A DNA stretch of 64,000 nt from Condylostoma magnum (Eukaryota; Ciliophora; Heterotrichea; Heterotrichida; Condylostomatidae). The notes under the pieces were generated by a model. That model had not been told where the DNA came from, did no database searches, and saw only the letters and a list, made by a program, of their open reading frames with translations. The DNA is taken from assembly GCA_920105805.1 (NCBI GenBank), contig CAKKTI010000043.1, positions 1-64,000 of the forward strand, written 5' to 3'. The translations under genes and the position numbers were made by a program. This document shows, one piece after another, positions 1 to 12,067 of this stretch. Numbering within the stretch: the first letter of the stretch is position 1; each line of letters begins with the position of its first letter.

Positions 1-1080
1 TAATTATTGCATCCATCATCATTAGTCAAATTATTATCATCACATGCTTCTCCTACTTCTTTTATTCCATTCCCACATAATTTACAAGTTGATAATAAGC
101 TTGCATCCTCTTCACATTCCCAGCCATCTTCTATCTAGCATTAATTATTACATCCATCACCATTAGTCAAATTATTATCATCACATGCTTCTCCCTCTTC
201 TTTAATACCATTACCACATATAGGAATTAAAGTACAAGTTGATAACAAGTTTACATCCTCTTCACATTCCCAGCCATTTTCAATTTAACATTGATCGCTA
301 CATCCATCATCATTAGTCAAATTATTATCATCACATTATTCTCCTACTTCTTTTATTCCATTGCCACATAATTTACAACTTGATAATAAATTAGCATCTT
401 CTTCACATTCCCAACCACTTTCAATTTAACATTAATTATTACAACCATCGCCATTAGCTAAATTATTGTCATCACATTCTTCTCCTATTTCTCTTATCCC
501 ATTCCCACATAGTTTACAATTTGATAATAAGTTTACATCCTCTTCGCATTCCCATCCACTTTCTATTTAACATTGATCACTACATCCATCACCATTAGTC
601 AAATTATTATCATCACATATTTCTCCTACTTCTTTTATTCCATTTCCACATAATTTACAATTTGATAACAAGTTTACATCCTCTTCGCATTCCCAACCAT
701 TTTCTATTTGACATTGATCGCTACATCCATCACCATTAGTTAAATTGTTATCATCACATATTTCTCCTTATTCTCTTCTTCCATTTCCACATGCAGGAAT
801 TATAATACAACTTGATAATAAATTTATATCTTCTTCACATTACCAACCACTTTCTATTTAACATTTATCACTACAACCATCACTATTAATTAAATTAGAG
901 TCATCACATGTTTCTCACTCTTCTCTTATCCCATTACCACATAATTTACAAATTGACAATAAATTTGTATCTTCCTTACATTACCATCCATATTCTATCT
1001 AACATTAATCATCACATCCATCATTATTTATGAAATTGTTATCATCACATTCCTCATCCCCTGCTCTTTATCCATCCTTA
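1..1080 (-). repeat. Tandem DUF4215-type coding repeats, about 8 units of 138-153 bp
   Basis: On the plus strand the recurring core resembles ccatcaccattagtcaaatt followed by attatcatcaca, at about 10, 150, 301, 442, 581, 722, 862 and 1015. Units differ at many synonymous sites but keep the Cys codons, so selection acts on the protein. The first unit is cut by the window edge and the last, near 1015-1080, is the most diverged. Confidence 0.85.
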
Positions 1081-2819
1081 CAAGTATTATTTTTTATAAA
1101 GAAGATTTTATAATCTTATACATATTCTGTGCTTTCAGCAACAACAGAAAAATAAAAGGTCTCTATTGTTTAGCCCAATTCCAATTAAATATCAGTATAA
1201 AAATACTATCCATCAAATTCAGTCGTCAAATCTTCTTAAAACATAATTGTAGCACTTGTATGATTTGGAATTACTTTTACTTATAAGCTTTATAAATTCT
1301 ATTAAGTAATTACAAACCCTTATTCTATAGTATCAAATTATATTCCGTCTCCAAATGAGATAAAAGACAAGCTTGTGTCATTTGATTTAATATACATACT
1401 AACAGACAAATTGCCTACGAAATAGTCGTCTTCAGCAAATATATCTATATACAAATAATTATACCCAACATTAAATCCTTTATATGTTTTACTCCCTGCT
1501 AAATAGTTCTCATCCCATAGTTAATCATTTACTTTTACTCTAATAGACGACGTCTCAATAGTAGGACAAATCATCATCAAAATTTAGTTATAAATCATGT
1601 TATAAGAAAGCTGTCCAATATCCCATTTAGTTCTCATTGGATGAAAAGATTTAGTATACTCATAAGGCTCAACATCCCATGTAAAATTATCAATCGATGC
1701 AAAATCTTGATACAGACTTCCGTCAATTACTGCTGAATCAGTACCATTAGGGTATATTCTCAAACTCTTAACCGATCTATCCTAAGACTGCATATACATT
1801 GTCAAATAGTATTCAGCAAGTAACTATTTTTCAATTTCCTCATGGATCTCTAGCTTCAACGTATCCCAACCCTATACTAAAGGAATGCTTTGACTAACAG
1901 TATCCGTAGAAAAACTAAGAACGCTAATTGATCCTTTATTAGGGTATAGATAAGCAAGACTCTTATTTTAAGTAGTCAATCTTAAATTTAGGAAGTTATC
2001 AGATCTTGCTAGTAACTGCGTCTATAAAGTGTAGTAAACTACCTCAGGATGGAATCTAGGCTAAAATGAAAAGTTATAGGGAAGTTACCAACAACATGAA
2101 AAACCCAACTGAATCTCATAAGGAAGTTCAGGTTATGGATTTTTAAATATTCTGAATAAAAATGTTTAGTTATCATCTATGGTAATTTGTACATGTTGAT
2201 AAGATGAGTAAATAAAGAATTACTGTAGGGTAACAGGAGATATAGCATTTATGTACTCATAGTCATTGTCAGGCATTCTATCACTAATGTTTCTGATTCC
2301 TATGATCCCATCATAATTTGTTTAAATAGTTAAATATGTTTGGTGTTCTAACTAATTGCTTATGGTGTAGAATAGATTAGTAGATGAGAAATCTAGTGTA
2401 GGACTAAGCATCATTCCTTCAGATTATAATTAAACAGAGGTAATCACTGTTCCTGGGACTGGTCTATATATTTCAATAGTATAAGTGTTTATCTCATTTA
2501 CTTTAACATACATAAAATTCTTCCCTTAATCTAAATTTCCTATATTAGTAAAATTAACTATTCCACTCTAGCTTACTCAAGCCTAGTCATTAACCCTTGC
2601 TTCAATCTCCTAATCATCATGCGTCTAAACAAACTCTACCTATATATCAGTTCCATCAGTATATGCAGTCAAAATATACTTTCCTAAATCCCAGGGTTCA
2701 AAGGATAAGTGATATAAAATGACTTCCTCTTACCTTTTAAATACAATGTCTCATAAATAGTCACTATTACTTGGGGGTGGTTAACAACTCACTAAAACTG
2801 TTAAATATAAAAAAATCAT
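1..2819 (-). CDS. Secreted cysteine-rich repeat protein (DUF4215/Myxo-disulfide type), 3' end outside window
   Basis: The N-terminus is MIFLYLTVLVSC, a short hydrophobic start that fits a signal peptide. It is followed by about 580 residues of beta-rich, weakly repetitive sequence without recognised motifs. The rest, up to the window edge, is a tandem array of about 47-51-residue units with the pattern CGNGI..GEACDDNN..NGDGC...C....GWEC, the DUF4215/myxo-disulfide repeat found in ciliate and myxobacterial surface proteins. Gln is often TAA or TAG, and TGA is read as Trp (for example QAWVSQ near residue 85). The C-terminus lies beyond base 1, so a membrane anchor cannot be checked. An extracellular or cell-surface role is inferred from the repeat class. 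It is divergent from the gene starting at 2907, 87 bp away. Confidence 0.75.
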
Positions 2820-2906
2820 TATAATAGAATACCCACCTACGCTTAAATCCGTGTACAAGATACGCCAAGTTCCTATACAAGGATACGAAAAATACTGTAA
2901 AGAAAA

Positions 2907-4389
2907 ATGAACAATACAGTTCTAAAAAATAATTAAGTTCCAGCAATCCCTGAGGAGGAGTACAGTGATTATGAAGAAAGTGAACATGAAAGCTAGTTAA
3001 ACAACGCTCTATGAAGCTGTGCTATAATATTTGGTACGTTTATTGGATTAGTTGCTCTTCTATACAATCCGGACATAGATGATGAGTTCCCTTTGACTTT
3101 CATCTTCACTATTTTCTACCTTTTAATAGATATAGCGAGTGCATTTCTATCGTTTTTTATACTAGGAATATGATGCTCGTGTATGCACTGCTACGGACGA
3201 CCTCCGGTCTGCACAGACTATGTAGGAATCTTCTCAGTATGCACGATTACTATGTCAAATATACTGCACATATCCGCTGTGATTTTTGGGCCTGTGGTTC
3301 TGTATACGGAGTTTTAAATGCCTCTGTTAAACAAAATCTTTGTAGGATACTAAATTTTGATAGCTTTGAGAATAATAATAAACTTTTTAGGCCACTGTTG
3401 TAGAGACGGCCTTGAGAAGACTACTTTGATTGGTATTACAGAGTATGAGTTGTAAAGGGCTGAAAATATGATTAAAGACGCCAGATCAAGGTCCTCTTCC
3501 TTTGACCCAGAGCAAAGCTTTAGGAGCAGTTTTTATGCCGTTAGGCCAAACAGGTCAACTTCTAACTATGTAAAACAAGAGGAGCATTAAGAAGAGAACC
3601 GACAGAGATCGATATCAGATTATCCAAAACTGAAGCTGAAATTGCCAAGATTGACAAACATATCAGAGGAAATCAACGAGATTCAGAGTAAGTGATGTGA
3701 TTTTAGTGTATTATGGTGTTTTAAGGAGAATTTTGATATAAATGTCGTAGTAAAGGTTAACACCTGAGCATCATGAGTTCTTGTCAAATATACTAGATAA
3801 GGAGATTATTAACTTATCTTAGAACTCCAATACAGATGATAGTTAGCTCGAAGGGTTTGATAATAAATCCTCTGTCGATTTGCTGTCTAATGAATTGAAT
3901 GATCTACATAATAAGATTTAGCAGTTGGAAGGGAGATTATAGATTACTAAGAGCAATACTCCTAAGAAGCCAAAAATTGCTAGAAAGGTCCCAAGGATTA
4001 AAACCACTAGGACTAGAAGTAGAGTTTCCTTAAGATCAATTGAAACGACGGAGAGAGAGTTGGAATAGCTAGAAAGAAGCATGAAATCATCTCCTAGATC
4101 AAGACGAAGTCCTTCGGTATCGAGGGATCTAGAAAAGGTTAGAAAAGACTTAGCATAAGAACGATTAAAAGTGAAAAATCTTACAAAAGATAACTAAGAA
4201 TTATAAAAACAAATATAAAACAAGGAGAAAATTCAGTCATCTCTAATTTTACTGTAAGAAGAATATAATTCCTTATCATAAGCATTTGAAAGAAGTGAAA
4301 AGATACGTAAAAAGTAAAGAGAATTGATACAGCAACTAAAATCTGAAATAACAAAAAAAGTAAGAAAGCCAGTTAAGTTAATTCGTTGA
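2907..4389 (+). CDS. Four-TM membrane protein with C-terminal coiled coil (two exons)
   Basis: Exon 1 (2907-3687) starts MNNTVLKNNQVPAIPEEEYS and has about four hydrophobic segments, for example IIFGTFIGLVALLY and FTIFYLLIDIASAFLSFFIL, with two Trp read from TGA (NALWSC, GIWCSC). A Ser/Arg-rich stretch follows. A 19-nt GTAAGT...TTTTAG segment at 3688-3706, if spliced, joins exon 1 in frame to exon 2 (MYYGVLRRILIQMSQQ...), a charged coiled-coil tail. The CDS ends at TGA 4387-4389 (488 codons including the stop). The same plan (four TMs, short intron, coiled coil) recurs in the gene at 31866. Alternatively these are two genes, one ending at TGA 3693 and one starting at ATG 3742. The function is not recognised. 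Confidence 0.65.
3688..3706 (+). other. Predicted 19-nt intron
   Basis: GTAAGT donor and TTTTAG acceptor. Removing 19 nt restores the frame between the membrane domain and the coiled-coil exon. Unspliced, the upstream frame meets TGA at 3693. Confidence 0.6.
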
Positions 4390-4393
4390 ATTA

Positions 4394-6700
4394 TTACACA
4401 GTACTTAACAATCTCATAATTTCATCCACCAAAGTCTCTAACAGCATATCTGATAGGTCAATTTTAACCTGAACCTCCTCATCCTCATAATCCGTTCAAT
4501 AATCTTCTTCATTACTGATTTCATAGCAAAGTGTATTTGCTAGTAGATCATCTCTATTTTCCTGTAACTTTTACTCGTCTATATTGCCAAAATTATCACA
4601 GGTTTCAATAGAGGGCAGTTCTCCTTACTTTAGTAATGACCATTGCCCCACTCGTCTTATAACTTTTACGAAAATTTTATTGATTTGAGTATAAGGTGTA
4701 ATAAGTCTTGGCTTGTTTGACCAAGGTAGAGGCTCGCCTTTAATACCATAAGGTCTTATGTAATTAAGAGCTTCATTTACAGCATCAAATAACATTTAGT
4801 TATATGTTTGCTTAAAAGTGTTGTTATCTTGATTAAAAGTTTCTTATATATCATTTTTAATTTCCGGAGGTAAAATAAGTTCTAATATAGGATAAGTCAC
4901 CAGTCCTCCTATTTAAGTGTTTTGCAGATACTCTAACTCTTACAAACTGTCTCTGGGAATTGGAGAATTGAATATTTCTAAAAACGTTTCCTCGTAATGC
5001 CTTACAAGTCTTTTAACAGTTTTGGTAAAATCCTCTACAAACTGATCACTGGAGTCAACTTCAGGCTCAAATATCAAAACTTTTTCTAGATAATCATCAA
5101 TTTCAAGTTCCAATACAAAATCGATTACATTTTGTAATAAATCTTGTCCATTTTCCTAAGAAGACGCAAATTCATCACTTGATTCCGTCTCAAGTGCGTT
5201 TCCTTCTAAAGTGAGCAATTCAGGTAGTCCAGGGTCAATGAAGTTATCCATTTAATCAGAGTCAATTTCTTCATCAGTGGCCTCCGGTATAAGTAGCCTA
5301 GACATTTCTCCAATAAACTTCTTTTAAAGCTTAGTTTATGTTTAGGCTGAGTCCAGTAGTTTAATTCTGTTATCCTCTCCGTCACTGCTAGAATCTTAGT
5401 AGTTTTAGAGATATTTAGTTAAGTCGTCAGAATCATCAGCACTGTCATTTTCACTTGAGCTGCTGTCGTATTCTGAGCTATCTTGGGATGAGTTTAATAA
5501 GGAACATATATCATTTCTTTCCTCAGTGTAGAATATTTATATTGTTGGTCTTTCTGCTTAGTAGAAGTCCAATATACATGCTTGTACAAAGACAGGAGGA
5601 ATGTTGATTATAGGGAAAACTGTTCTAGGACTGCTTATATACGAGTCGATTATTATAGTAATTGGCTCTTGTTCAGATACTGGATCTGTTTTACTAGTTG
5701 ATTAATATGAGTTCTCGCTGTATTCGCTGGTATCGGAAATATACTCTTTGCTTGCTGGTCTGAAGTACTCGGGGTTTGGACAACTATCAACGCAGCTTTG
5801 TCTTATTATATCCCCTATGGAATTATCAGAACTGTCGTCATTATACTGGCTATATGAGTCGGAGAAACTGCAACTATCTATATTGTTTTACTCTAATAAT
5901 TAAGCTTTTATGCTCTACTAAGGCACTGGTTTTTATGGAGACTATTCAGTTTATAATGTTTGTTTAAACCGCTGTATCAAATCAGACTCTTGCTTTCGAG
6001 GGGATACTTAATTTGTAATTCAAAACCAGTCTCTTTCCGTCCTATTAGTTGGTTATATTCCTTAATTATTATCCAGCTAATTCTGATCTTTTGTAAAATA
6101 GCTTGTTTACTTACTTTGTTTTAAATTACTTGTGACATAATTCATCTTTCTCTCTAACTAATCTAATTAAGTTTTAACATTATCATCAGTTATTGAACTT
6201 CTATTTTTTGCAAATGTCTGAAATTAGTACTTTTCATCAGCCTCAGTGAAACTTATAGTACCTTCAGTTTTCTGTGGTTTGCTAATATTTAATATATCAA
6301 AACTCTTAAACTCCTTAAACTTCTGGGATTTTTCCTATTTTTTGCTTTATTGCCTCCCGGCAATGTTTCTAAGTCTATTTAGCCTTTTCTTCTTTTACTA
6401 CTCATCAACTTATCTCCGTGGCTTAAAACCTGACTTAGGCTCTATTTTCCCCTTTTTCCCTTTTTTCCCAACAATTTTCCCATTTTTCCTTTTATCCATG
6501 GTTCTTCCTTGCATATAATCAGAATCTAATGATTATTTATAAGGATTAATTTTTTTCTTGTTCCGTAGTGATAAATTTTTAGCAGATTGGACTTATCCTA
6601 AATATTATCTAACATCCTCCTCAACTAACTTATTCAAATCAATTTCAAAATTCTTAGCAGCCTTAGCCCTCTAAAACAACCTCTAATCACTAAGTTTCAT
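4394..6700 (-). CDS. Acidic, mostly disordered protein with C-terminal DUF4378-like domain
   Basis: A 768-residue product. The start at 6700 (MKLSDQRLFQRAKAAKNF) is followed by a Lys-rich segment, long Ser/Asp/Glu-rich disordered regions with many Gln from TAA/TAG, then a folded C-terminal region of about 250 residues. The last 40 residues (EEDYW.DYEDEE then a long amphipathic helix) resemble the end of the DUF4378 domain seen in plant TRM/LONGIFOLIA microtubule-associated proteins and in ciliates. The Trp there is TGA. The stop TAA at 4394-4396 is 4 bp from the stop of the convergent gene. The start lies just downstream of the hnRNP-like gene on the same strand. A cytoskeletal role is only a guess from the domain. 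Confidence 0.6.
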
Positions 6701-6717
6701 TTTAAATTATTAATAAA

Positions 6718-7575
6718 CTAAACAAAAGTAATAACTCCCTCTGGCCAACTTGTGTTATAAGGATAATTATACACTTGATTTTCATCATCGCCCAGCAGTA
6801 ATTCTATCAGTCCTTATCTAATTTCATCGTCTTGATTATTCTCATACTTAAACTCAGGACTTTCAATACTGTTTTACCCGAAGCTTGGCTCCTCTATAGG
6901 TATTGGATTTTGGTAGTAGTCGTACTGCTGGGGCATGTCGTACATATTCTGCGGTATGTACCCTGGATACACCATATAAGGCGGCATTCCTCCATAAGGC
7001 CCATATGCCCCAATAGTGTCCTTAGGGGTAGCCTTTTTGCACTCCACCCATTTCCCGTTTATGTAGTTATTGTCATAGTTCTCAAGCACCCTCTCCACGT
7101 AGTCCTCATGTGCAAATGTGATAAACCCAAACCCTCTAGGCCTCCCAGTCTCCCTATCAAACATAACTACACTGTCTTCCAGCTCTCCAAACTTCTGAAA
7201 AAAGGCCCTGAAAACATCCTCTGTTATATCGGGGGGCAAGCCCCCCACAAACATCTTTTTAGTACGTATTTATTGCAGATTATCCGGCAAAACTGCAGCA
7301 TTGGTTTCCCGGGGGACTGCTAGTTTACAGTCTATTCTTTTAGAGTCTAAGTATTGTTCCTAGGATAAAATCTTATCTACTACAGTCGACTCTTTCATTG
7401 TAACAAACCCAAAGCACCTTGATCTACCATTGTTCCTGTCCATCATCAGTATGCAGTCGTGCACTAGCCCGTATTTAGAGAAATGTTCCCGGAGAGATTC
7501 TTAGGTTGTATGTGAGGCCAGCCCTCCTACGAATATTTTACGGCTGTGTAAAACTTACTTTGTAAAATCAGACAT
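6718..7575 (-). CDS. hnRNP A/B / Musashi-like protein with two RRMs
   Basis: Two RNA-recognition motifs in tandem. RRM1 covers about residues 12-85 (RNP2 KIFVGGLA, RNP1 CFGFVTM). RRM2 covers about 106-185 (RNP2 KMFVGGLP, RNP1 GFGFITF). A Gly/Pro/Tyr/Met-rich tail follows (residues about 205-240), then an acidic C-terminus. This layout is typical of hnRNP A/B, Musashi and DAZAP1 proteins, which bind mRNA in nucleus or cytoplasm. The start MSDFTKQVLHSRKIF is clear, and 7 bp separate it from the start of the divergent kinase gene. TAG at 6718-6720 is taken as the stop; TGA at 6697-6699 is the next option and would overlap the downstream start. Confidence 0.85.
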
Positions 7576-7582
7576 TATAATT

Positions 7583-9127
7583 ATGGGTATTTGTGGATGT
7601 AAGAAAGATCAGCCTATTGTTCCGAAATAAGGAAAACTACTAAAACAGTCCTTAGTAGCCAAGGATATTAATTTATCAAGTAAATTTTATATAGACATCA
7701 ATAATCATTATAGATTCGTAAAAGTACTAGGACATGGGCACTTCGGAACTGTTAGAAGTGCTTATAGGTTATATTAGGGAAATCCTACTAATCTGCAAGT
7801 GGCAATTAAAACTATGCCTAAGGAGAAAATTAGTAACTCAAATCTGAACGCTTTGAGGAATGAACTACAGATTCTTAAGGTGGCTGATCATCCTAATATA
7901 ATCAATTTGTAAGAAATTTACGAAGATGAGCTCAATGTTCATATCGTAATGGAGTATTGCTAGGGTGGAGACTTGTTTGATAATTTGATAAATACTGGCG
8001 AGTTCAGTGAAAGAAAAGCTGCTGGGATAATGCAACGGCTATTGTCGGCTATTAATTATTTACATGGAGAGAGAATATGCCACAGGGATCTCAAGCCTGA
8101 AAATATCCTTTTTACTACGAAATTGCAAGACTCGTAAATAAAACTTATAGATTTTGGACTATCCAGCAAGTTTGCAATGAGTACTATGCATTCTGTTGTA
8201 GGAACTCCTTATTATGTAGCACCAGAGGTGCTAAAGGAACACTATAATAATAAGTGTGATGTATGGTCACTTGGAGTTATAATGTATGTTATGTTGAGTG
8301 GGACTTTGCCGTTTAATGGGGAGAATCATAGCTCGGTATTCAGGAAAATTATGCTGTGTTAGTATGATTTCAGGGATGCTAAATGGTAAGACGTGTCATA
8401 TGAAGCTAAAGATTTGATTAAAAAGATGCTTATAATAAATCCTAGTAAAAGAATTTCTGTATAAAATGCAATAGCACATGCCTGGTTTTTGAATTATAAG
8501 TAAAGAAAGTAGTAAATACCGTTAAGAGTGTTTGATACTATAAAAAATCTTAAGGCTTAACATGTTTTGAAGAGGAAGGCTTAGAAAGTAATTATCAAGA
8601 ATTTACAAGAAAGTGATATTAGAGACCTCAGCAGGATTTTTACGTATTTAGACACGCAGAAGACTGGGTATATAACAACTTAAGAACTGCAATAAGCTTT
8701 GCTTGAAAGTGGGCAAGTATTGGCTAATGAGGAAATAGAGAAAGTATGCAAGAATTTTGAGTATGTTAAAGGAGGAAGATTAAAATATTCAGAGTTTATA
8801 TATGCTGTGATTGATAAAAAGCGTATTTTAGATGAAGAAAGGCTGTATATGGCGTTCAAGTACTTTGATTTAAATAATGAGAACATAGTTACTAGAGAGA
8901 ATGTAATGAAGCTATTAGATGAGCAAAATTCCCCAATACAAGAAAATGAATTAGATTCTTTTATGCCTGACGGAAAACAAGGGCTTACATACTAAGAATT
9001 TAAAGCTCTTATGTTATAGAATGATAGCGAAGCTGGATCACCTTTAAGAGTCCAATCAAAGGCCAATACTCAAGATCTTAAAATCCTTTTAAAGCCAGTT
9101 GAGAATAGTGATGATGTAAATAGTTAA
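7583..9127 (+). CDS. Calcium-dependent protein kinase-like Ser/Thr kinase (CDPK family)
   Basis: The kinase domain covers about residues 30-305 with GHGHFGTV, VAIK, HRDLKPEN, DFG and APE motifs intact, so it should be active. A junction helix and four EF-hand-like units follow, but their loops are poor (DTQKTGYITTQE, DLNNENIVTREN), so calcium binding may be weak or lost in some. The N-terminus MGICGCKK suggests N-myristoylation plus palmitoylation, hence membrane attachment. Gln codons are mostly TAA/TAG. TAA 9125-9127 is taken as stop, with TAA 9137 as alternative; it converges on the P450 gene. A related but catalytically dead kinase lies at 15699. Confidence 0.88.
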
Positions 9128-9164
9128 AATTGTCTTTAATTTTATAGTAAAGTTGCTTTAATAC

Positions 9165-10685
9165 CTAACGCTCTTGAAATCTCATCAGTATGTCTTCTGA
9201 AGGCCTTGTATTAATTTTCTATACAAAAGTAATTGGCTTTTAATCAGCATTCAATGCTATTTTATACCGTTTAAAGATCATGGCTAATGCTAATGAAGCT
9301 TCCACAGTTGCCAAATTGCTTCCAGGGCACACTCTTCCTCCCTAGAATCCAAATGGTTGGAAGTGAAGACCTCTGCTTTTAGGGTCGTAAAACCTATCTG
9401 GATTAAATTATGAAGGATTTTCCCAGTAATCAGGATGATGGAAAATAAGCTAGTTGAATACCAGTATATTTGCAAAAGGTTCTATTGTATAGTTTCCTGG
9501 TAATTTCACTTATTAATCTCCATTAGTTCTAGCTATGGTAGAAATAAAGTAAGTATAGCGCAATGTCTCATCAATTAGATTCCGTATATACTGCATTCTA
9601 GAGACAACAGCATAGTCGATTACTTCTAAGTCTCCTAAACTATCTATTTCCTAATGTAATTTTTCCTGTATATCTGGGTTTTAAGCTATAAAGTAGAAAA
9701 GCCAGTTAAGTAAATATCCTGTTGTATGGGTTCCTCCGATTATCAGTGTTCTTATTTGATGTAAAGTTTCTTCTTGGTTAGTACATGCGAATAACTAATG
9801 TGCAAACAGAGTAGACGACTCTCCTTATTTATGGTTTTTTATTATCCCTAAAGATACTTCATCTAGTGAGTCTCTAGCTCTTACATAGTTTTAGTATCTC
9901 TCTGTATCCTCCCCTGGCAAACCAGTCACTACAAGAGTAGAAAACTCACGCCAAATATGATCAATAAGCTGAATACATTTATCACACTATTCAGTATCAT
10001 CTGTATCTATTCCAAAAGTTGTTGATATAATAGTCCTAAATGATATTCCAAGTCCTAAGTCAAGTCCTATTAGCGGTTGAGTCATTTAAAGAGATTCTTC
10101 AATTTTAGGTAAAGCCCAGCTATTGATTACTCTTAGTACAGATTGCATATGATACTACTTGGTGTTCTTAACTGAGAAAAGATTGTAAAAATATCTTTTC
10201 ATTCTCAGATGCTCGGGTTGATTTGCATTAATTATGCTGTTTTCCCCAAATATTCACGATAGAAGTCCTATATCAGATGCATGCTTATTGATTAGCTTTG
10301 ATACCGCTTTACAGTATACAGGATTAGCTAAGACTACTTAATTTCTTTCTCCTATCCAAAATTAAAATATATCAGTGTTTAGCTGTTTCATCGATTAAGA
10401 AATAAAGCTTGGCATAGAGCCAGCTTTAATCAATTAAGGCATATTACCTTAATCTTTAGAAACTGGCTCAATATAAGGAATTTGGGCAAAACCTCTTCTT
10501 ATACTTCGCATTTTTAAAAATTAACATATGGTAGAGAGTATATAAAACTGTTAAAGCTTTTCATTATTAAACTAAAATCATATACTAGCAAAAAACAATC
10601 CAATTATACCACGACCCTCGTACCTAGTAATACCCTGAGTACTAAAAGCAACCTTTGTAACTTTCTTCATCTCAACTTCCTGCAT
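9165..10685 (-). CDS. Cytochrome P450 monooxygenase
   Basis: A 506-residue heme-thiolate enzyme, normal length for a microsomal P450. Seen are an I-helix with GGTHTT (about residue 295), ExxR (DETLRY), a PERF-type motif (NPDRFYD), and the heme loop FGFQGGRVCPG with the Cys ligand, in which Q is TAG. An N-terminal hydrophobic stretch GIIGLFFASIWF is a likely ER anchor, with its Trp from TGA. The C-terminus MRFQER, typical of the family, is followed by TAG 9165-9167, taken as stop. The substrate cannot be inferred. ATG 10685 is in the same reading frame as the upstream coiled-coil ORF, with only TAA codons between, so the true start is uncertain; MRSIRR further downstream is the alternative. 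Confidence 0.85.
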
Positions 10686-10697
10686 GTTTATTTAATC

Positions 10698-11459
10698 TTA
10701 CAATTCATTCATTTCATTGAGTAAATTATCAAAATCTAGCTCAGATTCCTCTTGATAATTTGAAAACTCCTCAAGTTTATCAGCTGCTAGCTTCAATCTA
10801 GGAACTATACTACACTTTCTGCTTTGTATTGGACTAATCAACCCTGAATTTTGCCCATCAAAATGCACTGAACTTCTACCAAATTATTATTACTAGTCTC
10901 AATCGGGCTTTTCAAACGGTTTTTCAGTTACTAAAATTTCACTGTCGTTATACAGATTACTAGTTCTAATTGATGCAAGATTAGACTGTACCTCTGATAC
11001 TTGATTGTATAATTAAATATTCTCTTCTCTCTTAGTACCCATTTGCTGTAAGCAATTCCTAATAGCCTCTGCCTGCTTATTACAGTTGGCTCGTAGTCTA
11101 TCAATTTCGTTAGTTAATGCATTGCCTAGTTCAGGTGTTTATCTAGAATCTTAACCTTCTTAGGTCAGTGGATCAGTTGCTTAATTTTTCCCACTTGTTG
11201 AAAAATCTGTGCTACTCGTTCTACTGCTGAATTGTTCTAGCTTTTACTTCATATCATTGTTATGCATTTTCAGGGTTGAATGTTCTATGTTTATTTTTTA
11301 CAACTCTATTTTACAATTTTGTTCTGATTATTTTATTTGTGTTAAGGACTCACAAGCTGATTTTAATTCGTCTCTAAGCATCTTAATTTGCTCCGCTGCT
11401 TATGTACGAGGGGAATTGGTTGATTAAATTTTAGTAGAATTTGGTCTGGGTTTTAACAT
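10698..11459 (-). CDS. Coiled-coil protein of unknown function
   Basis: About 253 residues starting MLKPRPNSTKIQS, with heptad-like charged segments (residues about 25-95 and 110-150), then a Ser-rich region and an acidic end (LDFDNLLNEMNEL). There are no catalytic motifs. TAA at 10698-10700 is taken as the stop, followed by a second TAA at 10692. It shares the reading frame with the P450 immediately downstream, so a fused read-through product cannot be excluded from sequence. Confidence 0.55.
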
Positions 11460-11614
11460 AATGTAAATTATTTATTATTCGTCGTATGTTTTGGGGTAAT
11501 TAGTTGGGTATTTACTATAAAAGACTTAGTTTTAACCTTATTGAAGGTAATATTTGTAATTATTAAGATAATGTACCAAATGCTTTTATAGTAATTTGAT
11601 TAAATAAACTACTT

Positions 11615-11860
11615 TCATGCTTTTCTTTGATTTTGCCTCTCTATGACCTTTTTGATAAATTGCTCTCTATCCTCTATGTAGTTCTTATACTCAGGATTGC
11701 GTCTTATAAGGGAGTATTAACGATAATCTCTAATTAAAGTGTATGCTCCATAGCTTGATCCTAGAATCAATCCAGTTACTACAACTTTATGAAGTATTTC
11801 TGTGCCAAAGGCAGTGTAATTTTCTACTTTTGTAAAAATCTTATCAAAAATGTGTCTCAT
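11615..11860 (-). CDS. Small single-TM protein, possibly mitochondrial
   Basis: An 81-residue product, MRHIFDKIFTKVENYTAF..., with one hydrophobic segment (about residues 25-42, VVVTGLILGSSYGAYTLI) and a basic, helical C-terminus. TGA 11615-11617 is followed in frame by TAG, a cluster typical of ends in this window. Size and layout resemble small accessory subunits of mitochondrial inner-membrane complexes, but no family is recognised. About 155 bp separate it from the next gene on the same strand, and 207 bp of AT-rich DNA separate it from RFC1. Confidence 0.5.
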
Positions 11861-12067
11861 ATTTTTAGTATAAAAAACTATAAACTTTTACAGCTGAATA
11901 ACTACAAACTAGTTTACAGTTTAATCATGGTTTCAATAATGCAGAAAAATAGAATAATCTTTATGCTTGAGTTTTAAGCTTACTATAATTCCCAAAACCC
12001 TTTATCTAATTTAATAACCCTAAAATTTTTAAAATCTCGAATATTGCTAATTAGTTGCTAAACTATA

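Noticed and set aside
6697-6720. ATGA overlap between hnRNP stop and the next start, as in bacterial operons
   Set aside because: An in-frame TAG 18-21 nt earlier is a better end for the hnRNP-like protein; no other sign of polycistronic transcription.
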